DNA of 42,024 nt, taken from NCBI GenBank assembly GCA_028819005.1, contig JAPPMP010000021.1, positions 1-42,024 on the forward strand, read 5' to 3'. Within the stretch, counting starts at the first letter, position 1; every line of letters starts with the position of its first letter. This document shows positions 25,168 to 33,192 of this stretch, in pieces. The notes beneath the pieces were generated by a model. It was not told the origin of the DNA. It did not search any database and worked only from the letters and a program-made list of their open reading frames with translations. The translations under genes and the position numbers were made by a program. This DNA is from Acidimicrobiaceae bacterium. Lineage in GTDB: Bacteria; Actinomycetota; Acidimicrobiia; Acidimicrobiales; Aldehydirespiratoraceae.

Positions 25168-26409
25168 GACAGGCTCAGCCGTCGCAGGCAGCGGTCGGTG
25201 TTTCGGAACCTGAACCTGCACGCGTTCGGCCCGAAGCTCCACGAACCACCGATCTCGGTCATTGTGCATGCGCGCTTCGACGGAATCTGTTGTCGCGCAG
25301 GACCCAGCCCAGGCCGCGGCTCGGGCCAGCGGAACCTCAACGACCGCTGCCTGCGGTGACGCCAACAACCGTGCCCCCACAGCGGCCGCTGCCAAACCCG
25401 CGATCGGATCAGCCACCGCGTCAGCGACAAAGGCGGGAGGGTCGCCGGGCAACCAAAGACCGCCGGCCACTGCCGTGTCGTCACCAAAGCCAACCCTCAT
25501 GCCAGCAGTGCCGGTACGGCCATAGGCATTGATCGACAACCAGGAAACGCCCGTTTCAGCCAGTGCGCAGGGATCGATCCCCAACCGGTCCATCACCCGA
25601 GGCCGCGAGCCCTCCAAAACGAGATCGGCAGCGGCCAGCAAGCGGCGCAGAAACGCCTGGTCGTCGGTGTTCGCGAAGTCGATTTCGACGCATTCTTTGG
25701 CGTGGTTGAGCAGATCGAAGAAATCCGGCGTCCCTCTGCGAGCTCCGTCTGGACGGCCGGCGCCTTCCACTTTCACAACCCGGGCACCAGCCTCGGCGAC
25801 CAGCCCACCAGCCAAAGGGCCGGCCCACAACGATGTGAGGTCCACAACCAAAGGCCGCTCAACCACCCGGCGCGGTCCACCATGATGGAGTTCCCGACCA
25901 GGTGATTCGACAGGCTGCGGGTGACTCGACGGAACCGCTATCGGCATCCCGAGCAGAGTCGCTGTTTCAACGAGCTCGGCACTGGGAAGCTGAGCGATAC
26001 CATCTGCAATCATGGGCCAGTCATCCGCGCTCAAAGACTGGCCCACAAGCGCCGGAAGAGACTGGACGTCCTCGGGCCTGGCGAGGTTCACCACGATCCG
26101 GCCGTCGGCCGCTCGCACGAAACGAGCCGATCCCCCCACCGACGTGTCGCCGTTGCGGCTCATACCGGTGAGGGCTGCACGTTCGCCCAACAAAGCAGGT
26201 CCGTCGACCACGACGGTCTGACCCCAGAGGGCGGTCTGCTGTGCCAGATCGTCGGCGACTGTCGCCAGAGCTCTGACCACCCGAGCTGGAGCGGCCGACG
26301 GCGGACCGTCCCGTTGGCCCGTCAACCACATGGCACCACTTGACGCCCACGCCACAAGGTCACTCTCGGGTGCCGTCAATGATCGAGAAGAGAGCACTAA
26401 TTCAACCAC
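25126..26409 (-). CDS. CaiB/BaiF-like CoA-transferase family protein, degenerate active site
   Basis: A protein of about 427 residues. An N-terminal part (about 1-165, with DLVAWASSGAMWLTGQRDGPP and LLGERAALTGMSR) precedes a family III domain that opens with VVDLTSLWAGPLAGGLVAEAGARVVKVE (about 187-214), RRGTPDFFDLLNHAKECVEIDF and VSWLSINAYG. At the position of the catalytic Asp/Glu the sequence reads VVEVPLARAAAW, without an acidic residue, so transferase activity is doubtful; it may act as a CoA-ester binding partner. The start is uncertain (GTG 26409, GTG 26397 or TTG 26379); the first overlaps the DUF4143 remnant by 13 bp. The carboxylase follows downstream. Confidence 0.75.
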   Translation of the reverse strand: MVELVLSSRSLTAPESDLVAWASSGAMWLTGQRDGPPSAAPARVVRALATVADDLAQQTALWGQTVVVDGPALLGERAALTGMSRNGDTSVGGSARFVRAADGRIVVNLARPEDVQSLPALVGQSLSADDWPMIADGIAQLPSAELVETATLLGMPIAVPSSHPQPVESPGRELHHGGPRRVVERPLVVDLTSLWAGPLAGGLVAEAGARVVKVEGAGRPDGARRGTPDFFDLLNHAKECVEIDFANTDDQAFLRRLLAAADLVLEGSRPRVMDRLGIDPCALAETGVSWLSINAYGRTGTAGMRVGFGDDTAVAGGLWLPGDPPAFVADAVADPIAGLAAAAVGARLLASPQAAVVEVPLARAAAWAGSCATTDSVEARMHNDRDRWFVELRAERVQVQVPKHRPLPATAEPVGSHNALLREEFAA

Positions 26410-26867
26410 AAGCAGCTAATGGGGCGAAGGTGCAAGCGGTCTCCGACCTTGCCGTGCGGTTCTCCGGTGTGGAACAGGATGCCGGCTCGGAAGGCACCGG
26501 GGGCGACGCGGTCCAGCTTGTCTCGCATCCAGGCAAGGTGGGAGAGTTGGGCAGGGTTGGGGGAACGGGTGGCCTTGATCTCTACCGAGACCACTTCGCC
26601 GCTAGGGGTTTCAAGGACAAGGTCCACCTCGCGGCCTTGGTTGTCACGGTAGTGAGAGAGGGTCAGGTCGTGATCCGTGGCCGACATCTGGCGAGCGATC
26701 TCGTTGACAACGAAGGTTTCCAGAAGCGGCCCGGTCATGGGTGCTGTCGGCGGGTGCAGGGCACCCGCGTCAATACCGAGGAGACTGGCGGCCATTCCGC
26801 TGTCCGTCACGTGGAATTTTGAGCGGCGTGCAGGCCGGGCGGGGAGGTTGCGCCCGACTAGCTCCAT
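26397..26867 (-). pseudogene. truncated DUF4143 AAA ATPase (C-terminal part only)
   Basis: A 156-residue frame that matches only the C-terminal DUF4143 half of AAA-type ATPases that normally run about 380-430 residues. Present are KFHVTDSGMAASLLG (about 17-31), the restriction-endonuclease-like core LLETFVVNEIARQM, then SHYRDNQGREVDLVLE and VVSVEIKATRS, including the E-x-K of a PD-(D/E)XK-like fold. The Walker A/B module is missing, so the gene is a remnant unless the fragment works alone: TAGATT (26874-26879) ends 6 nt before the ATG at 26867. Three iterons lie immediately upstream. Confidence 0.75.
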
Positions 26868-26873
26868 GATCTG

Positions 26874-26879
26874 AATCTA
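26874..26879 (-). promoter_or_regulatory. -10 element before the DUF4143 remnant
   Basis: TAGATT on the minus strand with a 6-nt space to the ATG at 26867. CAGACA lies 17 nt upstream as a possible -35, inside the iteron array. Confidence 0.4.
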
Positions 26880-26884
26880 GCTCC

Positions 26885-26948
26885 TACTTGACAAACTGTC
26901 TGTCTGCTACTTGGCAAACTGTATGGAACTTACTTTGCAAACCGTACG
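26885..26948. repeat. three 18-bp iterons at 23-bp spacing
   Basis: Copies at 26885-26902 (tacttgacaaactgtctg), 26908-26925 (tacttggcaaactgtatg) and 26931-26948 (tactttgcaaaccgtacg). Start-to-start distance is exactly 23 bp both times, about two helical turns, so a protein would meet the sites on nearly one face. They lie between the DUF4143 remnant and the end of the DUF262 gene. Confidence 0.85.
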
Positions 26949-26997
26949 CGTCGGACCCGAGGCTGTCGGATCACGTGGCATTGGATTACATCTGTGC

Positions 26998-29274
26998 CTA
27001 ACCCCAGTGGTCGGTTTGATAATCCACCATATCGTCTCCGTGGAGCTGCTTCGTGGCATTGCCGATGCGGACCCAGAACTCAGAGGGCGGGCCTCCTCCC
27101 TCGACCGCCTTGGCGAACACCGGCTTCGCCGCGGCTGAAACCGTGACGACGCAAACGTCTGCTCCGGCATGGGACTCAAAGTGTACGCGCACCGTTGCCG
27201 CAGTTGGAGCGGACAGAGTGTTGTCGAGAAGTTGACGTAGGAAGAGCTCGTAGCCGTCGGAGTTTCCTTTGCTTCCCAGTGTCCGCATGTCGTCGAGAAG
27301 TCCAATCACGCTCGCGTCGTCGTCTACTCCGACGAGAAGCTTGCCTCCTTCTGCGTTGAGGAATCCGCAGACTGTTTTGGCGACTACATGCTCCATCCTC
27401 TTATCCGGCTGGCCAGTGTGCAGATTGAAGCGTGCGGTGGACTTGAACTCAATGGTCTGTGATTCACCAGCGGCGAGCAGATCAACCAGTGTGGAGGACG
27501 AGTGGTCTTCGGTGGGGCTATCCCACAGGCGTTCAAAACCGTTCCGAGTTACTCGAGCCATCAGTGCCCGGCGCTTTTCTAGGAATTCTGCGTATTCCAG
27601 TTGCTCCCAGCCCACTGGCAGCGCGTGCCACTCGGTTTGTCGTTGGAGTTGATCAAAATTCAGACGGCTGGACATTGCCGGCCAGTACGCCATCGGGTTA
27701 TCGGATCCGATATCGGAGTTGTCCGGCCAGTCCAGGAAAGCCATATTGGCGATGGCATTGACTTGTCGAGTATCGCTGATGCCCCTGGCATTCAGATGAG
27801 CCTTTGGGAACAGGTGATGGCGCTCGACTGATCGAGGTGCATTTTCTCCTGGTTTCAGCATGTCCCTCATCTTCAGGTTGCTGAACAGGAGTTCAGCATC
27901 GAGCACGTTCAGAGCGGCCCAGTAGGCACACAAAGCAGGAGACTTGGCCGATGATGTGTCGAGCCGGGTCGGGAGCGTGACTTCCCAGTAGTCGTTTGTG
28001 AAGTTGGCCCTGATTTGCCTGTCCAGCTCATCACAGAACGCGTGAGGGTTGGCAGGCTCAAGAGCGCTGATGCGACCCAAGTCGGCATCCAAGGCGGTTT
28101 CGCTTGATCCTGTGTAGCGGCCAGTGGTCTGGGCCATGAAGAACCATCGCGCCGCCACTGTCTGAAGAGTCGAGGCGCTCAGGCCGAATTCACGCCGGCC
28201 GATCAGCCAGATCACGTAACAGTAGATCAATGCGGTGTCGGAGGTGATCATCCGCCGAGTGCGGAAGCCCGCGAGGGTCAGGCACTTGAGGTACTCGTGC
28301 CAGTTGGTCAAATCCAGCACTTCGTCTTGAGACAATCGCAACCGTTCGAACTGATTAGCTCGCCTAGAAGTTGACAGCTCCCCGGTGTTGAGGTCCTTGC
28401 CTCTTAGGATGCTGTAGACGTGCTGAAGGCGAGCCCTTTTGAACGCCAGCCCGACGCTCGCCCGAAGTAGCTGGTCTGGGCTCGGGTCAATGAATGTGTT
28501 CTTCGGCGACGGGCCCGACACAGAGGGGTCAACGGCGTGGCGGCTGAATTGCTCGAGTTCCCTTCGCCCCTTCTCCCAGTGAACCGACATCAGCGTGAGA
28601 ATGAAGTCTGCTTGGTTGAGCTGTTCACCTTTGGAGTTGATCCGCACGAAGATGTCGGCGACTTGCTCCTCGTCAGCGTTCACATTCAGTTGGATCACCT
28701 GGAAGCGAAAGTCTCTGAGGTCACGGACGCGGTCAATTCGACTCTCGAGTTCTTCTTCTAGGTCTTCGTGGAGCTCTTCGCCTCGACTCTCGGCCAGCTT
28801 GGCCAAGAACTGTTTAACGGTTGCCTTGTATCGGCCCTTCCATAGTTCGGTTATGTCAGGGATGAACTCGGGGTCTCTTCGAATCGCCGCGTCAGCCACC
28901 TCGAAGGTCTCGTCGGAAGGCCGGAAGGCGATTTGGATCTGGCGGTTCTCGAATGACTTTGTGAGCACCCTCTGCCCGGTGAGAACCGCAAAGAGAGAGG
29001 TCAGGCGTTGCTGCCCATCCACGATGAGTTGTTTGGCCACCTTGTCGTGTTCGCCCCCGCCGACTTGACGCGTGCTGGTGTCGGCGCCGGTTTCCCAGAA
29101 GAGCAGGGTGCCGATCGGGTATCCCTTGTACATGGAGTCGAACAGGTCGCGCACCTTGGCCGATGACCAGACGAACGGGCGCTGGATGTCCGGCAGGGCA
29201 ATCTCACCGTGCTTGATTTCTTCGATCAGATGCGTCAGCGAGTAGTTGGTGTCTCGATAGAGCGTAGGGGGCAT
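26998..29274 (-). CDS. DUF262 / HNH (DUF1524-like) / AlbA_2 fusion, putative type IV restriction-like protein
   Basis: A 758-residue protein. Residues 1-230 are a DUF262 domain with LPDIQRPFVWSSAKVRDLFDS (28-48), the nucleotidase/nuclease motif VDGQQRLTSL (85-94) and FVRINSKGEQLNQADF (209-224). A middle helical region leads to an HNH-like stretch ERHHLFPKAHL (484-494) with NAIANMAFLD, as in DUF1524. Residues about 600-758 are an AlbA_2 (Schlafen-type) domain: ESQTIEFKST (604-613), FLNAEGGKLLVGVDDD (638-653) and FWVRIGNATKQL. DUF262 plus DUF1524 is the plan of GmrSD, BrxU and SspE, which cut modified phage DNA; the third domain is extra. TAGGCT (29283-29288) ends 8 nt before the ATG. Function is inferred. 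Confidence 0.85.
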   Translation of the reverse strand: MPPTLYRDTNYSLTHLIEEIKHGEIALPDIQRPFVWSSAKVRDLFDSMYKGYPIGTLLFWETGADTSTRQVGGGEHDKVAKQLIVDGQQRLTSLFAVLTGQRVLTKSFENRQIQIAFRPSDETFEVADAAIRRDPEFIPDITELWKGRYKATVKQFLAKLAESRGEELHEDLEEELESRIDRVRDLRDFRFQVIQLNVNADEEQVADIFVRINSKGEQLNQADFILTLMSVHWEKGRRELEQFSRHAVDPSVSGPSPKNTFIDPSPDQLLRASVGLAFKRARLQHVYSILRGKDLNTGELSTSRRANQFERLRLSQDEVLDLTNWHEYLKCLTLAGFRTRRMITSDTALIYCYVIWLIGRREFGLSASTLQTVAARWFFMAQTTGRYTGSSETALDADLGRISALEPANPHAFCDELDRQIRANFTNDYWEVTLPTRLDTSSAKSPALCAYWAALNVLDAELLFSNLKMRDMLKPGENAPRSVERHHLFPKAHLNARGISDTRQVNAIANMAFLDWPDNSDIGSDNPMAYWPAMSSRLNFDQLQRQTEWHALPVGWEQLEYAEFLEKRRALMARVTRNGFERLWDSPTEDHSSSTLVDLLAAGESQTIEFKSTARFNLHTGQPDKRMEHVVAKTVCGFLNAEGGKLLVGVDDDASVIGLLDDMRTLGSKGNSDGYELFLRQLLDNTLSAPTAATVRVHFESHAGADVCVVTVSAAAKPVFAKAVEGGGPPSEFWVRIGNATKQLHGDDMVDYQTDHWG

Positions 29275-29282
29275 CGCGAAGC

Positions 29283-29288
29283 AGCCTA
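29283..29288 (-). promoter_or_regulatory. -10 element of the DUF262 gene
   Basis: TAGGCT on the minus strand, 8 nt before the ATG at 29274. Confidence 0.4.
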
Positions 29289-29409
29289 TAGGACAGCCGG
29301 CGTGGTTTCGGATCGCGTCTGGTGCGGTGCCGAACACGCGGACGGCTTTTGTCTCGTGAGAGTTTCGCGGCACAATGGAGCACCAACCGACGCCCAGGAG
29401 TAGCAGACG

Positions 29410-29715
29410 ATGGTCGAACTGAAACCCGGTGCCCGCTTCCAGAGCACGGTTTGCACCACCCAAGTGATCGTGGTGAAAGGCGCTGGTGAGGCCGAGTTGA
29501 CCTGCGGGGGCGCCGCGATGGTCCCAGCGGGAACCGCCGAGATCAGCGGAGAGCCGGCGCCTGACGCAGCCGAAGGCACCCTGCTCGGAAAGCGCTACAG
29601 CAACCCCGAAGACGCCGTCGAACTGCTGGCCACCAAAGGTGGAGCTGGTTCCATCGCCATTGACGGGGCCGCTTTGAGCGTCGCTGAGGCAAAGACCCTT
29701 CCCGCCTCAGACTGA
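29410..29715 (+). CDS. small conserved protein of acyl-CoA synthetase operons
   Basis: A 101-residue protein without membrane segments. It starts with KPGARFQSTVCTTQVIVVKG (about 5-24) and has LTCGGAAMVP (31-40), LLGKRYSNPEDAVELLATKGGAG (58-80) and ends in TLPASD. The pattern of two Cys, a GTLLGKRY stretch and a final LPASD recalls small actinobacterial proteins coded next to AMP-ligases; none has a known role as far as I can tell. AGGAG lies 9 nt before the ATG. It is first in an operon with the AMP ligase (16 bp on) and the crotonase. Confidence 0.75.
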   Translation: MVELKPGARFQSTVCTTQVIVVKGAGEAELTCGGAAMVPAGTAEISGEPAPDAAEGTLLGKRYSNPEDAVELLATKGGAGSIAIDGAALSVAEAKTLPASD

Positions 29716-29731
29716 GTCGACCGCGCCCGCC

Positions 29732-31264
29732 ATGAACCTGATGATGCTGCTGGAGATGGCGGCGGAAGGACTCGGTGATCGAGTCGCTGTCGGCTCGTTG
29801 GAGAACGGGATCACCTACCGGCAGCTTTACGAGCAGGCAGGGATGGCGGCAGCGCAATTCCGCGAAACCGACGGCGACACGGTCGTTCTGTGCGACGAAT
29901 CGAGTCCGGCAGTGCCGATCTCTCTGTTCGGCGCGGCATGGGCCGGAATGCCCTACGCGCCCCTCAACTATCGGCTGCCCGACGACGACCTTTCCGCTTT
30001 GGCTCAGCGCAGCGCGCCCGGGCTGGCGATCACAGACGCCGCCGGGTCTGTGCGACTATCGGACGTGGATCGTCTTCAAACGCTGACCCGTCAGCAGTTT
30101 CTCGAAGACCCCGCCGGCGGATCAGCGCCGTGTACTGCACCCGACTGGTCGACGGACCCTGACGATATTGCGGTGCTCCTGTTCACCAGCGGCACGACCG
30201 GCGCTCCGAAATCCGCCGTGTTGCGTCATAAACACCTGGTCTCCTACATCCTGGGTTCGGTCGGGTTCATGGGCGCAGGCGCTGATGAAGCAACCATCGT
30301 CAGCGTGCCTCCCTACCATGTGGCGGGGGTCGCCGCCATGCTCTCAGCGGTGTACGCCGGACGCCGAATCGTGCAACTCCCGAAGTTCGATCCCGATGAT
30401 TGGATCGACGCCGTGGAACAAGAGGGCGTCACCCACGCCATGGTCGTGCCCACCATGCTGGCACGAATTGTTGAGGCCCTCGACGCCCGTGGAGGCGAAC
30501 CGCTGCTAGGGGTCCGAACCCTGTCTTATGGTGGAGGCAGAATGCCGCTACCGGTCATCACCCGAGCATTGGAGCTGTTTCCGATCACCTCATTCGTCAA
30601 CGCCTACGGCCTAACTGAGACCAGTTCCACCATCGCCCTTTTGGGCCCCGACGACCACCGGCTGGCCCAGTACAGCGATGACCCCTCGGAGCAACGACGC
30701 CTCGGCTCGGTCGGGCGCGCACTTCCCGGCGTGGAACTCTCAATCCGCGATGACGCCGGTGAGGATCTGGGGGCGGGCGAACCCGGTGAGATTTTTGTGC
30801 GCGGCGAACAGGTGTCGGGCGAATATCTCGAAGCCGGTTCGCTGCTCGTCGACGGCTGGTTCCCGACCCGCGACGCAGGCTTCATAGACGAAGCCGGCTA
30901 CCTGTTCGTCCAGGGACGCAACGACGACGTCATCATCCGCGGCGCAGAGAATATGTCGCCGACAGAAATCGAGGATGTGCTGCTGACCCACCCCGGCGTC
31001 TCCGACGCGGCAGCGATCGGCGTTCCCGACCGACAGTGGGGCGAGAAAGTGGTCGCCGTCATCGTGCTCACCAGCCAGACAGCGCAGCCTGCCGACGGCG
31101 CAATCGAAAGCGATATCCAAGAACTGGTGCGCCAGAGGCTGCGCTCGAGTCGCGTCCCTGCCCATGTGGTTCTGGTCGACGAGCTTCCCTACAACGACAC
31201 CGGGAAGCTGCTTCGCAGGGAATTGCGCGAGCAGCACGGAAATCTGGGCGACTCGGACGGCTGA
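29732..31264 (+). CDS. AMP-forming acyl-CoA synthetase/ligase
   Basis: A 510-residue class I adenylate-forming enzyme. The ATP loop is LLFTSGTTGAPKSAV (about 149-163), followed by YGLTETSSTIALL, the ribose-binding Asp near WFPTRDAGF, the hinge GRNDDVIIRGAENMSPTEIE and the catalytic Lys in PYNDTGKLLRREL. The acid substrate is not evident. Gene order small protein, ligase, crotonase suggests activation of an acid followed by hydration of its enoyl-CoA, i.e. a beta-oxidation-like route. No Shine-Dalgarno sequence is clear; translation may be coupled to the preceding gene 16 bp upstream. Confidence 0.9.
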   Translation: MNLMMLLEMAAEGLGDRVAVGSLENGITYRQLYEQAGMAAAQFRETDGDTVVLCDESSPAVPISLFGAAWAGMPYAPLNYRLPDDDLSALAQRSAPGLAITDAAGSVRLSDVDRLQTLTRQQFLEDPAGGSAPCTAPDWSTDPDDIAVLLFTSGTTGAPKSAVLRHKHLVSYILGSVGFMGAGADEATIVSVPPYHVAGVAAMLSAVYAGRRIVQLPKFDPDDWIDAVEQEGVTHAMVVPTMLARIVEALDARGGEPLLGVRTLSYGGGRMPLPVITRALELFPITSFVNAYGLTETSSTIALLGPDDHRLAQYSDDPSEQRRLGSVGRALPGVELSIRDDAGEDLGAGEPGEIFVRGEQVSGEYLEAGSLLVDGWFPTRDAGFIDEAGYLFVQGRNDDVIIRGAENMSPTEIEDVLLTHPGVSDAAAIGVPDRQWGEKVVAVIVLTSQTAQPADGAIESDIQELVRQRLRSSRVPAHVVLVDELPYNDTGKLLRRELREQHGNLGDSDG

Positions 31265-31268
31265 GGCA

Positions 31269-32252
31269 ATGATGGACCCGATCCTTATGTCAATGGAGGA
31301 CGCCGAGACCATCACGTCGTCGCCGGTCATCGGCCGGTACCTCGGTGTCGCTGTCGGCGTCCCGGTCGCAGCAGTCGAGCTCGGCGACCATGACGGAGCC
31401 GAAATCGCCAGGCGACTGTCCCGGCTGCCGCTCGTGACGGTCGGGGTGGGAAGCTCTGCGGATCACGCATGGGACATCCGCTGCGAGGACCCCCAGCCAA
31501 TCTTCGAGGGGGTATTGGCCAACCCCATAGCCGCGGTCACCGCCGCTCAGGTGCTGCGCGGCGCAGAGCATCGAAGCGTCCACGACGCTCTGCTAGTGGA
31601 GTCGCTCGCCTATGCGACCCTGCAGTCCGGGCCCGAGTTCGCTGCCTGGCTCGAAACCCAGGGCCGTCGTGTGCGCGACAACGACGATCCCCGAATCCAG
31701 GTCCATGAACACGCTGAACGGGTGGATGTGATCCTTGACCGCCCGCGGCTGTTCAACCTCGTCGATGCCCAGATGCGCGACGAACTGATCGACGTCTTCC
31801 GCGTGCTCGCCGAGCGACCGGACCTCGCCATCGGACTGAGCGGCGCGGGACCGTCGTTTTGCGCCGGGGGCGACCCCGCCGAGTTCGGCACCGTCGCCGA
31901 CCCGGCAACCGCGCACACGATTCGTTCCACCGCCAACCTCGGGGCGTACATCCACCGGGTCGCCGAACGCGTCACAGCTCGAGTACACGGCCTCTGCATC
32001 GGTGCCGGAGTCGAGATGATGGCCTTCTGTAATCGGGTCCAAGCGCATCCCGAAACCTGGTTCCGCCTGCCTGAAATCCTCATGGGCCTGCTGCCGGGCG
32101 TGGGTGGCACCGTCAGCATCCCGGCCCGAATCGGACGGCACCGTACCCTGGAATGGTTGCTTCAAGACACCATGGTCGACTCGGACATGGCACTCGAGTG
32201 GGGGCTGGTCGACTCGATCGGAGAATTCGAGACCGACCCGGCCGAGGTCTAG
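31269..32252 (+). CDS. enoyl-CoA hydratase/isomerase (crotonase) with long N-terminal region
   Basis: A 327-residue protein (ATG 31269, or 31272). The crotonase core is in the C half: VDVILDRPRLFNLVDAQM (about 154-171), GPSFCAGGDPAEFG (oxyanion loop, about 196-209) and HGLCIGAGVEMMAFCNRV, then FRLPEILMGLLPGVGGT. The usual second catalytic Glu region LPE is present. The first 140 residues (GRYLGVAVGVPVAAVELG, NPIAAVTAAQVLRG) look like a worn-down second crotonase-type half rather than random sequence. It lies 4 bp after the ligase stop and forms its operon partner. Hydration of an unusual enoyl-CoA is the likeliest role. Confidence 0.8.
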   Translation: MMDPILMSMEDAETITSSPVIGRYLGVAVGVPVAAVELGDHDGAEIARRLSRLPLVTVGVGSSADHAWDIRCEDPQPIFEGVLANPIAAVTAAQVLRGAEHRSVHDALLVESLAYATLQSGPEFAAWLETQGRRVRDNDDPRIQVHEHAERVDVILDRPRLFNLVDAQMRDELIDVFRVLAERPDLAIGLSGAGPSFCAGGDPAEFGTVADPATAHTIRSTANLGAYIHRVAERVTARVHGLCIGAGVEMMAFCNRVQAHPETWFRLPEILMGLLPGVGGTVSIPARIGRHRTLEWLLQDTMVDSDMALEWGLVDSIGEFETDPAEV

Positions 32253-32260
32253 CGCTACGT

Positions 32261-33091
32261 CTAGCGGCGGCTGAAACTCTGACCGATGCTGGAACCCTCA
32301 AAGCCGCTCGGGGCCATCCCCGAGGTTGCGTAGAGGTAGAGCGCTGCCTGGAACACCGCGTTGAGCGCAGTCATCACCACGACCACAAGTCCAACCCAGG
32401 CAACTCCGACAATGACGCCGAGAATGAGACCGGCGCCACCCAGGGAACCCAGGACAGCTACTACGAGGATCACCGGCAGAATCGCCACGAAACCCAAGAG
32501 TCCGAACCCTACGCGGGCCGCCAGGTTCTCACCCCAAGTGGCCTTGAGCAGCGAACCTGAGGTCTTTACTCCGTCCCAAGCCCCTTTGTTGTCGATGATT
32601 ATCGCTGGAACAACAAGGAAAGTGGCAACTTCCCAAGCAATTCCGATCATGTTGATCACGAACTGACCGGCCCAGCCCGCTCTATCGCGGAGCGCACGCA
32701 GAATTAGACCGACCGTAGCGGTCAGGATCGCCCAGGGCACCAAACCTGCGATCCGGCTGAAGGCTTTGCGGATCGCTGAACCAACGGTCGGATCACCACC
32801 GGTGAGCCGCTCGTGCGCCCCCGCGACCAATGCACCGTTGAAGAAGACGCTGATCACGCTCAGACCCAAGGCCGCAACGATCGCCACTATCGCCATCGCG
32901 GGGCTCGCAGTGGTTTCTTCGCTGCCACCTGATCCGGTGCTGGCCATTGCGAAAGCGACGAACACCAGAGGAATCAACAATGCCGCCGAAACAAGGAACG
33001 ACAGCACCGGAAGGGTCAGCAATTCACGGTCCTTCTTGAGCACCCCCCACGAGAGTTTTGCCAGTTCAAACGTGTTTCGAATCCTGCCCAT
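32261..33091 (-). CDS. DUF6159 integral membrane protein
   Basis: A 276-residue membrane protein with about six hydrophobic segments (around residues 25-50, 65-90, 113-131, 143-165, 195-218 and 222-245). The opening FELAKLSWGVLKKDRELLTLPVLSF and the central FLVVPAIIIDNKGAWDGVKTSGSLLKATWGENL are characteristic of DUF6159. Function is unknown. AAGGAG lies 6 nt before the ATG, one of the clear Shine-Dalgarno starts here. Its stop is 8 bp from the convergent crotonase stop. Confidence 0.85.
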   Translation of the reverse strand: MGRIRNTFELAKLSWGVLKKDRELLTLPVLSFLVSAALLIPLVFVAFAMASTGSGGSEETTASPAMAIVAIVAALGLSVISVFFNGALVAGAHERLTGGDPTVGSAIRKAFSRIAGLVPWAILTATVGLILRALRDRAGWAGQFVINMIGIAWEVATFLVVPAIIIDNKGAWDGVKTSGSLLKATWGENLAARVGFGLLGFVAILPVILVVAVLGSLGGAGLILGVIVGVAWVGLVVVVMTALNAVFQAALYLYATSGMAPSGFEGSSIGQSFSRR

Positions 33092-33192
33092 GGCCGCTCC
33101 TTCTGGTCGGTCTGTTCCGGTCCGTCAAGTCAATCCCAAGCATAGCTGCGCCGAACCGACACTGAGTCCGTGCGGCAACCGTGCCTCGGAGC

